A DNA stretch of 64,000 bases from Galbibacter sp. BG1. Its GTDB lineage: Bacteria > Bacteroidota > Bacteroidia > Flavobacteriales > Flavobacteriaceae. Below are positions 1-7,964 of this stretch, piece by piece. The DNA lies in NCBI RefSeq assembly GCF_013391805.1, contig NZ_CP058364.1, positions 2,609,501 to 2,673,500 of the forward strand, read 5' to 3'. The translations under genes were made by a program, and so were the position numbers. The stretch's first letter is position 1. Every line of letters starts with the position of its first letter. The notes under the pieces are model-generated. The model saw only the letters and a list, made by a program, of their open reading frames with translations, ran no database searches and was not told where the DNA came from.

Positions 1-834
1 AATAAAATAGAAAATCAAGAAAATTACCAAGGGTTTTATTGGAACCCCAGTAAAAACAAAATCGATTTAGCCTGTTTTAAAGGTGTCGATGCGGTAATAA
101 ATTTGGCGGGTGTAAGTATTTCCAAAAGATGGACATCTACCAACAAAAAGAAAATATTGAATAGTCGGATAAAATCGCTTCAGGTTTTAAACGATGCCAT
201 TTTTAAAGTAAACCATCATATAAAATCTTTTGTTTCAGCTTCTGCCATAGGTATTTATCCTAATTCTTATACCAATTATTACGAGGAAGACTGCCAAGAA
301 GTAGACGATTCTTTTCTAGGGGAAGTGGTAGAAAAATGGGAAGCCGCTGCCGATAAATTAAAAATACATAAGTTTCCAATAGCTAAAGTGCGTACAGGAT
401 TGGTGCTCTCCCAAGATGGAGGAGCGCTTCCACAAATGGCGAAACCAATTCGCTATTACGCAGGGGCTGTTTTTGGAAATGGAGAACAATGGCAAAGCTG
501 GATTCACATCAAAGATATAGCCGAAATTTACCTGCATCTTGTGGAGAATAACTTGGAAGGTGTTTATAACGGGGTGGCTCCAAATCCTGTTACAAATTTA
601 AAGCTTACCCATAAAATAGCAGACATTTACGATAAGCCAATCCTTTTACCTAATATACCCATGGTTGCGATGAAATTAATTTTGGGTGAAATGGCCTATA
701 TTTTATTTGCAAGCCAGCGTGTAAGTGCGAAAAAAATAGAAGAAAGTGGTTATCACTTTAACTTTACCAATATTTGCTTAGCTCTTAAAGATGTTTTAAA
801 CGAAAAAAGCCAACTCCGTGAGGAATTGGCCTGA
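1..834 (+). CDS. TIGR01777 family NAD-dependent epimerase (5' end missing)
   Basis: The frame is open from the first base of the window, so the gene starts upstream. The visible part is 277 codons of a family usually near 300. It belongs to the SDR-type epimerase family TIGR01777 (YfcH/SDR39U1-like). The segment VINLAGVSI and the following KRW match the nucleotide-binding core, S-A-S-A-I-G-I-Y precedes the active-site strand, and the C-terminus has the family's helical substrate-binding part. Family members are cytoplasmic oxidoreductases of mostly unknown substrate. An internal TTG at 103 could be mistaken for a start, but the upstream codons read as normal family sequence. It converges on the YceI gene with a 29-base gap. 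Confidence 0.85.
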   Translation, partial: NKIENQENYQGFYWNPSKNKIDLACFKGVDAVINLAGVSISKRWTSTNKKKILNSRIKSLQVLNDAIFKVNHHIKSFVSASAIGIYPNSYTNYYEEDCQEVDDSFLGEVVEKWEAAADKLKIHKFPIAKVRTGLVLSQDGGALPQMAKPIRYYAGAVFGNGEQWQSWIHIKDIAEIYLHLVENNLEGVYNGVAPNPVTNLKLTHKIADIYDKPILLPNIPMVAMKLILGEMAYILFASQRVSAKKIEESGYHFNFTNICLALKDVLNEKSQLREELA

Positions 835-863
835 TTCTAAATTTTAGTTCGGTTTAAAATTTC

Positions 864-1538
864 TTAAGCCTTTTTAGCTTTAACTTTTACCACCAATTCA
901 ATATCATCGTTGATGAACTTATCTCCAAGATCGTCAAAAACTGATTTAGAACCGTAGTTTACATCCCAGTTGGTTCTATCAATTGTAAAAGTCTCACTGG
1001 TTAGCATGGCAGTGTTTCCATCTTCAGAAACGCTTACGGGAAAAGAAATGTTTTGCTTTTTACCTTTAATCGTTAAATTTCCAGAAAGCATCAATTTCCC
1101 TTCTTTTTCTTCTATTCCAGTAACTTCGAAAGCGGCTGTTGGATGTTCTTCCGTATTAAAGAAATGATTTTCTTTTCCTTCTACCGTTCCTTTCAAATGC
1201 GCTTCCAAATCAGCTTTTTTATCTTCTTCAAGATCAACATCTGTAACTGTTATGGAACTCATATCGATTAAGAAGTTACCGCTTTCGAGCGCACCTTCTT
1301 TAACTGACATTACTCCAGATTCTATAGCAATAGTTCCTGTGTGCTCTCCCGTAGGTTTAGCGCCTTTCCATTCTATAACACTTTCTTCAGGAATTGCTGT
1401 GTATTTTACTGCGGTAGCTGTAACCTCTTTGGCAGCTTCAGCTTCAGTAGCCGTGGTTTCATTTTTCTTTTCATCCTTACAAGAAGTAAAAATAACTAGA
1501 CAAGCTAAGAATGAAATTGATAAGATACTTTTTTTCAT
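864..1538 (-). CDS. YceI family lipoprotein
   Basis: The 224-residue protein begins with a lipoprotein signal peptide whose lipobox ends F-T-S-C at about residue 20. An acidic, Ala/Thr-rich linker follows, and then a YceI domain from about residue 48 to the end. YceI domains are lipocalin-like beta barrels that bind isoprenoid or other hydrophobic ligands. The domain's typical strands are visible (S-V-I-E-W-K-G, the N-L-T-I-K-G-K segment and the final D-D-I-E-L-V-V-K). It is probably anchored to an envelope membrane facing the periplasm. It is transcribed alone, divergent from grpE, with a good -7 element 28 bases upstream. The exact ligand is unknown. Confidence 0.9.
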   Translation of the reverse strand: MKKSILSISFLACLVIFTSCKDEKKNETTATEAEAAKEVTATAVKYTAIPEESVIEWKGAKPTGEHTGTIAIESGVMSVKEGALESGNFLIDMSSITVTDVDLEEDKKADLEAHLKGTVEGKENHFFNTEEHPTAAFEVTGIEEKEGKLMLSGNLTIKGKKQNISFPVSVSEDGNTAMLTSETFTIDRTNWDVNYGSKSVFDDLGDKFINDDIELVVKVKAKKA

Positions 1539-1565
1539 TTTTCGATTTTTTTGTGATTAGTGTAC

Positions 1566-1573
1566 CAAAAATA
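1566..1573 (-). promoter_or_regulatory. Promoter -7 element of the YceI gene
   Basis: Read on the minus strand this is TATTTTTG, an exact match to the Bacteroidota -7 consensus TAnnTTTG. It would give a leader of roughly 22 bases before the ATG at 1538. It is a motif match only. Confidence 0.55.
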
Positions 1574-1651
1574 GAAATCTAAAGGTATATCTGTATTAAA
1601 ATTATGGTAAATTTTTTTGATGACATTTTGACATTTTAAAGGAATTGGCAA

Positions 1652-1659
1652 TACTTTTG
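1652..1659 (+). promoter_or_regulatory. Promoter -7 element of grpE-dnaJ
   Basis: TACTTTTG fits TAnnTTTG. A TTTTG lies 21 bases upstream (1626-1630) as a possible -33 element and is embedded in a tandem repeat, TGACATTT twice at 1621-1636. The repeat could be a control site for this chaperone operon, but I know of no matching operator. Confidence 0.55.
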
Positions 1660-1761
1660 TCAATTATAATCGAACTGTAGGGGTAGATGAAGTTTTTTTC
1701 TGCTGGAGAAAAGAACTTCAGCCTAATAACTGAAAATAAAAAATAGGTTAAAAATACATAT

Positions 1762-2328
1762 ATGTCTAAGAACGAAGAAAAAGAAATAGTATCCGAAGAG
1801 AACTTGGCAGAAGGTCAAGGGCAAGATCAAATACAAGAAGATCAAGTTTCGGAGGTGAACGATGCCAAGGACGAAATTAGTGAGGAAGAGAAACTTAGAG
1901 AAGAATTGGCTGCAGAGAAAGATAAGTTTTTACGTCTTTTTGCCGAGTTTGAAAATTACAAACGAAGAACTTCTAAAGAACGCATTGAGCTTTTTAAAAC
2001 GGCAGGACAAGATATTATGGTTTCCATGCTTCCTGTTTTAGATGATTTTGATCGGGCTTTAAATGAAATTTCAAAAACAGAAGACAAAGAACTTCTTAAA
2101 GGGGTAGAACTTATAAGTAATAAGTTTAGAAATACTTTGAATAACAAAGGTTTGGAGCAGATTGAAGTGAATGTAGGGGATGTTTTTGATGCTGAACTGC
2201 ACGAAGCCATTACGCAAATTCCAGCTCCTAGCGATGATTTAAAGGGTAAAATTGTAGACGTAATTGAAAAAGGCTACAAATTGGGGGAACGCGTAATTAG
2301 ACATCCAAAGGTAATTGTTGGTCAATAG
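1762..2328 (+). CDS. grpE: GrpE, nucleotide exchange factor of DnaK
   Basis: GrpE releases ADP from DnaK and so resets the Hsp70 cycle together with DnaJ. The 188-residue protein has an acidic, Glu/Gln-rich N-terminus (about 1-45), a long coiled-coil helix (about 45-95, including F-A-E-F-E-N-Y-K-R-R) and the C-terminal beta domain. That domain carries the family signature G-Y-K-L-G-E-R-V-I-R-H-P-K-V near residue 173. The length is normal. dnaJ follows 85 bases downstream, the usual arrangement, and dnaK is not in the window. Confidence 0.97.
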   Translation: MSKNEEKEIVSEENLAEGQGQDQIQEDQVSEVNDAKDEISEEEKLREELAAEKDKFLRLFAEFENYKRRTSKERIELFKTAGQDIMVSMLPVLDDFDRALNEISKTEDKELLKGVELISNKFRNTLNNKGLEQIEVNVGDVFDAELHEAITQIPAPSDDLKGKIVDVIEKGYKLGERVIRHPKVIVGQ

Positions 2329-2413
2329 ATAAAAGACTATTTGTCATATTCACCAAATTAAGTGTCTACTTGATTAAAACATAAAACAGAAAAAATCTTT
2401 TAGAAGAATTTAC

Positions 2414-3544
2414 ATGAAGCAAGATTATTACGAAATACTGGAGATTGATAAAAGTGCAACTGCTGCAGAAATAAAAAAAGCATATCGTAAGAAAGCTATT
2501 CAGTATCACCCTGATAAAAACCCAGGAGATAAAAATGCAGAAGAGCTGTTTAAGAAGTCTGCGGAAGCTTACGAGGTATTGAGCGATCCTGCCAAAAAAC
2601 AACGTTACGATCAATATGGCCATGCAGCATTCGATGGTGCCGGCGGTTTTGGTGGTGGTAGCATGAATATGGACGACATCTTTAGTCAGTTCGGTGATAT
2701 TTTTGGTAGCGCCTTCGGCGGCGGCGGTGGCTTTAGCGGTTTTGGCGGCTTTGGCGGCGGCGGTGGCCGAGCACGGGTAAAAGGTAGTAATTTGCGAATC
2801 CGTGTAAAACTTACCTTAGAAGAGATTGCCAATGGTGTGGAGAAAAAGGTAAAGGTTAGAAGGAAGATCCAATCGAAAGATGTTACCTATAAAACCTGTC
2901 CTACTTGTAATGGAAGCGGGCAGACAATGCGGGTAACCAATACCATTCTCGGTAGAATGCAAACCGCTACTACGTGTAATTCTTGTGGAGGTGCCGGGGA
3001 GGTTATTGATAAAAAATCTTCAGATGCCGATGCTCAAGGGTTGTTGGTAAAAGAAGAGACTGTTTCTATAAAAATTCCGGCTGGAGTAGTAGAAGGAATG
3101 CAATTAAAAGTTACCGGAAAAGGTAACGAAGCTCCTGGAAGTAATGGTATACCCGGAGATTTGCTGGTAGCTATTGAAGAATTGGAGCACGATACCCTTA
3201 AAAGGGAAGGGGATAATTTACACTACGATCTTTATGTGAGTATTGCAGAGGCAGTTTTAGGGACTTCTAAAGAAATAGATACAGTAACTGGAAAAGTTCG
3301 CATTAAACTTGAAGAGGGTATACAGTCAGGCAAAATACTCCGATTAAAAGGTAAAGGAATACCAAGTATTAACGGTTACGGACAAGGAGATTTGTTGGTA
3401 CATATAAATGTTTGGACACCAAAAACCTTAAATAAGGAACAGCGTGAATTCTTTGAAAGCATGATTGGGGATGAAAACTTCACACCTAATCCTGAAGGTA
3501 GCGACAAATCATTTTTTGAAAAAGTGAAAGATATGTTTTCATAA
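2414..3544 (+). CDS. dnaJ: DnaJ co-chaperone with a half-size zinc-binding region
   Basis: DnaJ delivers unfolded proteins to DnaK and stimulates its ATPase. The J domain (about 1-70) contains the essential HPD at residues 32-34. It is followed by a Gly/Phe-rich linker (about 75-120), a cysteine-rich region and two C-terminal beta domains ending in the usual [10 protein letters not shown] stretch. The cysteine-rich region has only two CxxCxGxG-type motifs (C-P-T-C-N-G-S-G and C-N-S-C-G-G-A-G) where classical DnaJ has four. From memory this reduced form is normal in flavobacteria. At 376 residues it has the length of type I DnaJ. The start ATG at 2414 directly precedes the conserved D-Y-Y-E-I-L. 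Confidence 0.96.
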   Translation: MKQDYYEILEIDKSATAAEIKKAYRKKAIQYHPDKNPGDKNAEELFKKSAEAYEVLSDPAKKQRYDQYGHAAFDGAGGFGGGSMNMDDIFSQFGDIFGSAFGGGGGFSGFGGFGGGGGRARVKGSNLRIRVKLTLEEIANGVEKKVKVRRKIQSKDVTYKTCPTCNGSGQTMRVTNTILGRMQTATTCNSCGGAGEVIDKKSSDADAQGLLVKEETVSIKIPAGVVEGMQLKVTGKGNEAPGSNGIPGDLLVAIEELEHDTLKREGDNLHYDLYVSIAEAVLGTSKEIDTVTGKVRIKLEEGIQSGKILRLKGKGIPSINGYGQGDLLVHINVWTPKTLNKEQREFFESMIGDENFTPNPEGSDKSFFEKVKDMFS

Positions 3545-3572
3545 TTTAACAGTTCAGTTTTATAAAAAAATA

Positions 3573-3580
3573 TATCTTTG
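3573..3580 (+). promoter_or_regulatory. -7-like element just upstream of two hairpins
   Basis: TATCTTTG fits TAnnTTTG exactly. It lies immediately before the hairpins that end dnaJ transcription. If used, it would start a very short RNA near 3586. No -33 TTG is visible at the usual distance, so use is uncertain. Confidence 0.3.
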
Positions 3581-3584
3581 TAAG

Positions 3585-3613
3585 AACACTAGTTCTAATC
3601 TAGTGTTAATTTT
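3585..3613 (+). terminator. Hairpin terminator after dnaJ (first)
   Basis: The arms AACACTAG (3585-3592) and CTAGTGTT (3600-3607) are perfectly complementary and are followed by a T-rich run to about 3620. Confidence 0.6.
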
Positions 3614-3635
3614 TTCTTTTTCATAGCAATTTTTT

Positions 3636-3668
3636 CCCATCCTTGAACTTTTTTGAGGGTGGGTTTTT
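3636..3668 (+). terminator. Hairpin terminator after dnaJ (second)
   Basis: CCCATCC (3636-3642) pairs with GGGTGGG (3657-3663) with one G-T wobble, and TTTTTA follows directly. Confidence 0.65.
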
Positions 3669-3872
3669 ATTTATACAAAAAATTGTAAAGCTTCCGGGGT
3701 ATCGCAATTTCTAACTTCTGAGAACTTTCAATGGATGGTAAATCGATTTAATTGATACTTCCCTAAACAACATTGAATATTTTTTCTTGTGCAAACGCCA
3801 AATGTATAATTAACGTTTTAAAATTATTAGTCAATCTATGCTATTTTCTTTTTAAAGTAAGTCATTATCCAA

Positions 3873-3880
3873 TATCTTTG
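3873..3880 (+). promoter_or_regulatory. Promoter -7 element of the ABC transporter operon
   Basis: TATCTTTG matches TAnnTTTG exactly and ends 17 bases before the ATG at 3898, giving a short leader. Confidence 0.6.
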
Positions 3881-3897
3881 AAAAAATCATTTTTAAC

Positions 3898-4824
3898 ATG
3901 GCGAATCTATTAGTCGCTCAAAATGTGTCCAAAAGCTTTGGTACACATACTGCGCTAAACAACGTTTCTTTGGAAATACCCGAAGGATCTATATTTGGTC
4001 TTTTGGGCCCTAACGGAGCCGGAAAAACCACTTTTATACGTATCATCAATCAAATTACCTATCCAGATACTGGAAAAGTAATGTTGAATGGAGAAGACCT
4101 TAAGCCAGAACATGTAAGAACTATTGGGTACTTACCAGAGGAAAGGGGTCTTTATAAAAGTATGAAGGTAGGCGAGCAAGCTTTGTATTTGGCCCAGTTA
4201 AAGGGAATGAGCAAACAAGAGGCTCAAAAAAAACTTAAATATTGGTTTGAAAGATTGGAAATTGGCGATTGGTGGCATAAAAAAGTCCAGGAATTGTCTA
4301 AGGGGATGGCTCAAAAAATTCAATTTGTGGTAACGGTATTGCACGAACCAAAACTTTTAATTTTTGATGAACCTTTTAGTGGTTTCGATCCTATAAACGC
4401 TACATTGATAAAGGATGAAATTCTTCATCTAAAAGAAAATGGCGCTACCGTTATTTTTTCAACCCACCGAATGGAATCCGTAGAAGAGCTTTGCGACCAT
4501 ATAGCCCTTATCAATAAATCGAATAAAATTTTGGATGGGAAAGTGTTGGATATTAAAAGGAATTTTAAAAACGACACTTACGAGGTTGGTATACAAACGG
4601 AAATGCAAGAAGCCTTAAAAACCGAATTAGCATCTAAATACACGATTTCTGAAGCACATTTTAAGTCTTTAGGCAATGAGTTAAAGCTAAGGGTTCAATT
4701 AAAAGCAGGGGATACTGCAAACGATTTGTTGCTCTTCTTAACCACACGAGGGATGGTAACACATTTTGTAGAAGTTGTACCAACAGTGAACGAAATTTTT
4801 ATTGAAAGTGTAAAGCGTAATTAA
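3898..4824 (+). CDS. ABC transporter ATP-binding protein (NatA-like)
   Basis: This is the ATPase of an ABC-2 type exporter. Walker A is GPNGAGKTT at about residues 37-45. The signature motif reads LSKGMAQK at about residue 139, slightly off the LSGGQ consensus, as is common in this subfamily. Walker B LLIFDEP is at about 158, and the switch histidine is in F-S-T-H-R. Residues 215-308 form a C-terminal accessory domain of the NatA/DUF4162 type. The 308-residue length fits. The permease starts one base after its stop, so both make one transporter, probably exporting Na+, a drug or a lipid-like compound. The substrate cannot be inferred. Confidence 0.93.
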   Translation: MANLLVAQNVSKSFGTHTALNNVSLEIPEGSIFGLLGPNGAGKTTFIRIINQITYPDTGKVMLNGEDLKPEHVRTIGYLPEERGLYKSMKVGEQALYLAQLKGMSKQEAQKKLKYWFERLEIGDWWHKKVQELSKGMAQKIQFVVTVLHEPKLLIFDEPFSGFDPINATLIKDEILHLKENGATVIFSTHRMESVEELCDHIALINKSNKILDGKVLDIKRNFKNDTYEVGIQTEMQEALKTELASKYTISEAHFKSLGNELKLRVQLKAGDTANDLLLFLTTRGMVTHFVEVVPTVNEIFIESVKRN

Positions 4825-6162
4825 ATGGATAAATTAATACTTATTATAAAACGGGAGTATCTGGCGAAGGTTCGTAATAAATCTTTTATAGTGCTTACGG
4901 TATTGAGTCCGATTATTATCGTGGCAATGATAGCTTTGGTAGTTTACCTGGCAAAGGTGAATAGCGAAGAGAAAAGAGTAGTAGCGGTTTTAGATGAAAG
5001 TCCATTTTTTGGTCATCAATTTGAGACAGGTGTAGAGGCTTCCTATATTAATTTTTCCGGTATTTCCTTGGAAGATGCCATAGATTCGGTGAGTGCTGCC
5101 GGTTATTACGGGCTTATTCATGTACCTTCTGGAGATAGTATCGATAAGGTGGCCAGTGAAATTCAGTTTTATACCAAAGAATCGCCAAGTCTCGATATTT
5201 TAAATAGTATTGAAGGTAAAATAGAGCATAAGGTTAGGGAAGATAAATTGCAGTCCCTCAATATTTCCTCTGATGTAATGAACCAGTTGGAGGAGAATTA
5301 CGAAATGAACATTGTTAATTTCAGTGGAGAAAAAAACTTAAAAGGAATAAGTGAATTCAAAGCGTTTATAGGTGGCGGTTTCGGTTATTTAATTATGATG
5401 TTTATAATTATTTATGGTGCTTTTGTAATGCGCAGTGTCATCGAGGAGAAAACTTCGAGGATTATAGAAGTTATTATTTCTTCGGTTCGCCCCTTCCAAT
5501 TAATGCTTGGGAAAATAATAGGTACGTCTTTAGCTGGGATCACACAATTTGTTATTTGGATTTTATCTGCGGGAATTCTTACTTATGTGGTCTTGTCTTT
5601 TATGGGGATTGAAATAGACGCCTTTCAGTCGAAAGCAAATATTTCACCAGAGGCAATGCAAACTTTAAATGAGGCTGCTTCTCAAGATACTGTACAGTTG
5701 TATGTAAACGAGTTGGTTAAAATTCCGTGGGGCACTCTGCTTCTGTCATTTTTGCTCTACTTTTCTTTAGGATATCTTATTTATAGTTCTATCTATGCTG
5801 CTATTGGAGCTGCTGTAGACAACGAAACCGATACGCAGCAATTCATGTTCCCGGTGATTACACCTTTAATGCTGGCCATTTATGTAGGGTTCTTTTCAGT
5901 ATTTGAAAATCCGAATGGACCTATAGCTGTTGGGTTTTCTTTATTTCCGCTAACGTCTCCAATTGTTATGATGATGCGATTACCAAACGGTATTGGTGGC
6001 GCTGGCGTACCTTGGTGGCAGTTTATTGCTTCCATCGTATTTCTCATGCTTACCTTTTTGTTCATAGTGTGGCTGGCTTCGAAAATTTACAGGGTGGGAA
6101 TTTTAATGTATGGTAAAAAGCCGAGTTACAAAGAAATATACAAGTGGTTAAAATATAAATAG
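4825..6162 (+). CDS. ABC-2 type permease (NatB-like)
   Basis: This 445-residue integral membrane protein is the partner of the preceding ATPase. One membrane helix lies at about 20-42. A large extracytoplasmic domain (about 45-180) follows, and then a group of five or six helices in the C-terminal half. The cytoplasmic segment V-I-E-E-K-T-S-R-I-I-E-V-I-I-S-S is typical of ABC-2/NatB permeases. The gene directly abuts the ATPase gene, indicating translational coupling. MscS follows after 46 bases with no clear terminator, so the operon may continue. Confidence 0.92.
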   Translation: MDKLILIIKREYLAKVRNKSFIVLTVLSPIIIVAMIALVVYLAKVNSEEKRVVAVLDESPFFGHQFETGVEASYINFSGISLEDAIDSVSAAGYYGLIHVPSGDSIDKVASEIQFYTKESPSLDILNSIEGKIEHKVREDKLQSLNISSDVMNQLEENYEMNIVNFSGEKNLKGISEFKAFIGGGFGYLIMMFIIIYGAFVMRSVIEEKTSRIIEVIISSVRPFQLMLGKIIGTSLAGITQFVIWILSAGILTYVVLSFMGIEIDAFQSKANISPEAMQTLNEAASQDTVQLYVNELVKIPWGTLLLSFLLYFSLGYLIYSSIYAAIGAAVDNETDTQQFMFPVITPLMLAIYVGFFSVFENPNGPIAVGFSLFPLTSPIVMMMRLPNGIGGAGVPWWQFIASIVFLMLTFLFIVWLASKIYRVGILMYGKKPSYKEIYKWLKYK

Positions 6163-6208
6163 CGATATTCTTTATATTGCAGGGTTTTCTGATGTAATTT
6201 TAATTTAG

Positions 6209-7057
6209 ATGAAAGAAATTATTGCTGACATTGTTTCCAATGTCAAACATTTTTTTTCCTATGCCCTGTATGAGGGAGACGAAACCGTGATACGGGTAGG
6301 AACACTGCTGCTAATTATCATGAGCTGTGTTTTTGCGTACTACATTCTTAAAATCATTCGAAAGTTAATTACCGCCAAACTTCCTTTGGAAGATAAAAGG
6401 AAGTTTGTAAGTATATTCAAGGTTACCAATTACGTTGTTTATATCTTAGTTATCATTGCGGTTCTAAGTTCTTCCGGAGTAGACCTTACTGTGTTGTTAA
6501 CTGCTTCTGCAGCCTTGTTTGTAGGTTTGGGTTTTGCATTGCAATACCTGTTTCAAGATATTATTTCAGGAATATTGATCATTTTAGATCAATCGCTTTT
6601 GGTTGGCGATGTTATTGAGGTAAATGGTAAGGTAGGTAGGGTTATCGATATAAAATTAAGGACTACCAGGGCCATAACCCGTGATGATAAGATCATTATA
6701 ATTCCCAATCACTTCTTTTTAACAGACATTGTATACAATTTTACCCAAAACCATAAAACAACGAGGGAAACGGTAAGTGTGGGGGTAGCTTATGGAAGCG
6801 ACACTAGATTGGTAGAGAAATTACTGCTTGAAAGTGTTGAAAAACAAAAAGGAATCTTAAAAAACCCTAAACCTAATGTTATTTTTAAGGATTTTGGGGA
6901 CTCGGCATTATCTTTTGATGTAAATTTCTTCATAAATGACAGTTTTTCTGATCCCAGAATAAAAAGCGATGTTCGATTTCGCATCGATCAGCTTTTTCGG
7001 GATAATGGGGTTACCATTCCATTTCCGCAGAGAGACGTTCACATTTACAATAAATAG
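6209..7057 (+). CDS. MscS family mechanosensitive ion channel
   Basis: The 282-residue protein has three predicted helices. They are at about 25-48 and 68-90, plus the pore-lining helix at about 94-120, which is rich in Ala and Gly (S-A-A-L-F-V-G-L-G-F-A-L-Q). The MscS beta domain comes next (G-D-V-I-E-V-N-G-K-V-G-R-V, about 135-190), and the C-terminal alpha/beta vestibule ends with an I-P-F-P-Q-R-D-V-H motif. Such channels sit in the inner membrane and release solutes on hypo-osmotic shock. The size is that of a minimal MscS. It lies inside a same-strand run with the ABC transporter and an outer membrane protein. Confidence 0.93.
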   Translation: MKEIIADIVSNVKHFFSYALYEGDETVIRVGTLLLIIMSCVFAYYILKIIRKLITAKLPLEDKRKFVSIFKVTNYVVYILVIIAVLSSSGVDLTVLLTASAALFVGLGFALQYLFQDIISGILIILDQSLLVGDVIEVNGKVGRVIDIKLRTTRAITRDDKIIIIPNHFFLTDIVYNFTQNHKTTRETVSVGVAYGSDTRLVEKLLLESVEKQKGILKNPKPNVIFKDFGDSALSFDVNFFINDSFSDPRIKSDVRFRIDQLFRDNGVTIPFPQRDVHIYNK

Positions 7058-7073
7058 AATACTGTTTAAGTAT

Positions 7074-7964
7074 ATGATTAAAAATAAAGTAACAATTAAA
7101 GGAGGCTTATATCTCTTACTTTTTAGTTTAACATCCATAGTAAATGCGCAATTAACCGATCTGGCTCGTGTGGAATACACTTATTTCCCTCAAGCTTCTT
7201 CAGAAAATTCTTTTAAGCGTTCTCGGGCATTATTCAACTATCCTTGGAAAATAGGGGAAGACCAGTATTTGGTCACCGGCGTGGAATATGCCAATGTAAA
7301 TATGGAATTAAAAGATGGCTATCCCTTCGATGCCGGGGAGTTCGATAGATTGCAAAGTTTTCAGTTTTCGTTGGGGTATACCTTCAAGTTTAGTGAAAAA
7401 TGGCGTTTTGGGGCGGTGGTGAATCCACAATTGGCCTCCAATTTTCAAAGCGGTATTATTGGAGACGACTTTTTACTGAATGCCTCCATCTATTTTATAA
7501 AAGAGCGGGAAGATAAGAGCAGGGATAGTGAAGAGGGAAGATTGATTCTCGGTATACAATACAATACGGTTTCTGGTATCCCGGCACCGTTGCCTTATGT
7601 GAATTACCATAAAGACTTTAGTGAGCATTGGGCTTATACCTTAGGGGTTCCAAAAACGAATTTAAAATATAAAATTAACGAGAACAATGTGCTGCAGGCC
7701 TTTGTTACCTTAGATGGTTATTATGCCAATATTCAAGAAAATGTTATCCTTGGGTATGAAACAGCAGAAAGTATTTCGATGACCACTGTTTTATCAGGAT
7801 TAGGGTACGAACATTTTTTTAGTGACCATATATTGTTTTATTTTTATTCAGGATATACATTGTTGAACAATATTAGATTGAGAAATGGGGATATGGACGA
7901 TGTATATACCATAAACGATACCAATTCTATGTACATTAGGGGAGGTTTAAAATTTAAGATATAA
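7074..7964 (+). CDS. DUF6268-like outer membrane beta-barrel protein
   Basis: I chose the ATG at 7074 because it gives a clean signal peptide (M-I-K-N-K, then a Leu/Ser-rich core ending V-N-A-Q). The frame is open further upstream but would overlap the MscS gene. The mature 270 residues alternate polar and hydrophobic residues in strand-hairpin patterns with many Tyr, Phe and Gly, ending in a C-terminal strand G-G-L-K-F-K-I typical of outer membrane barrels. It resembles the DUF6268 family, whose function is unknown. Its stop codon overlaps the start of the regulator gene (TAATG), so the two are translationally coupled. Confidence 0.75.
   Translation: MIKNKVTIKGGLYLLLFSLTSIVNAQLTDLARVEYTYFPQASSENSFKRSRALFNYPWKIGEDQYLVTGVEYANVNMELKDGYPFDAGEFDRLQSFQFSLGYTFKFSEKWRFGAVVNPQLASNFQSGIIGDDFLLNASIYFIKEREDKSRDSEEGRLILGIQYNTVSGIPAPLPYVNYHKDFSEHWAYTLGVPKTNLKYKINENNVLQAFVTLDGYYANIQENVILGYETAESISMTTVLSGLGYEHFFSDHILFYFYSGYTLLNNIRLRNGDMDDVYTINDTNSMYIRGGLKFKI

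Larger units (their letters stand above)
3545..3897. other. Intergenic region between dnaJ and the ABC transporter operon
   Basis: These 353 bases contain no convincing ORF. They hold a -7-like element (3573-3580), two hairpins with T tracts (3585-3613 and 3636-3668), an AT-rich stretch without recognisable signals, and the promoter of the next gene at 3873-3880. Confidence 0.7.
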
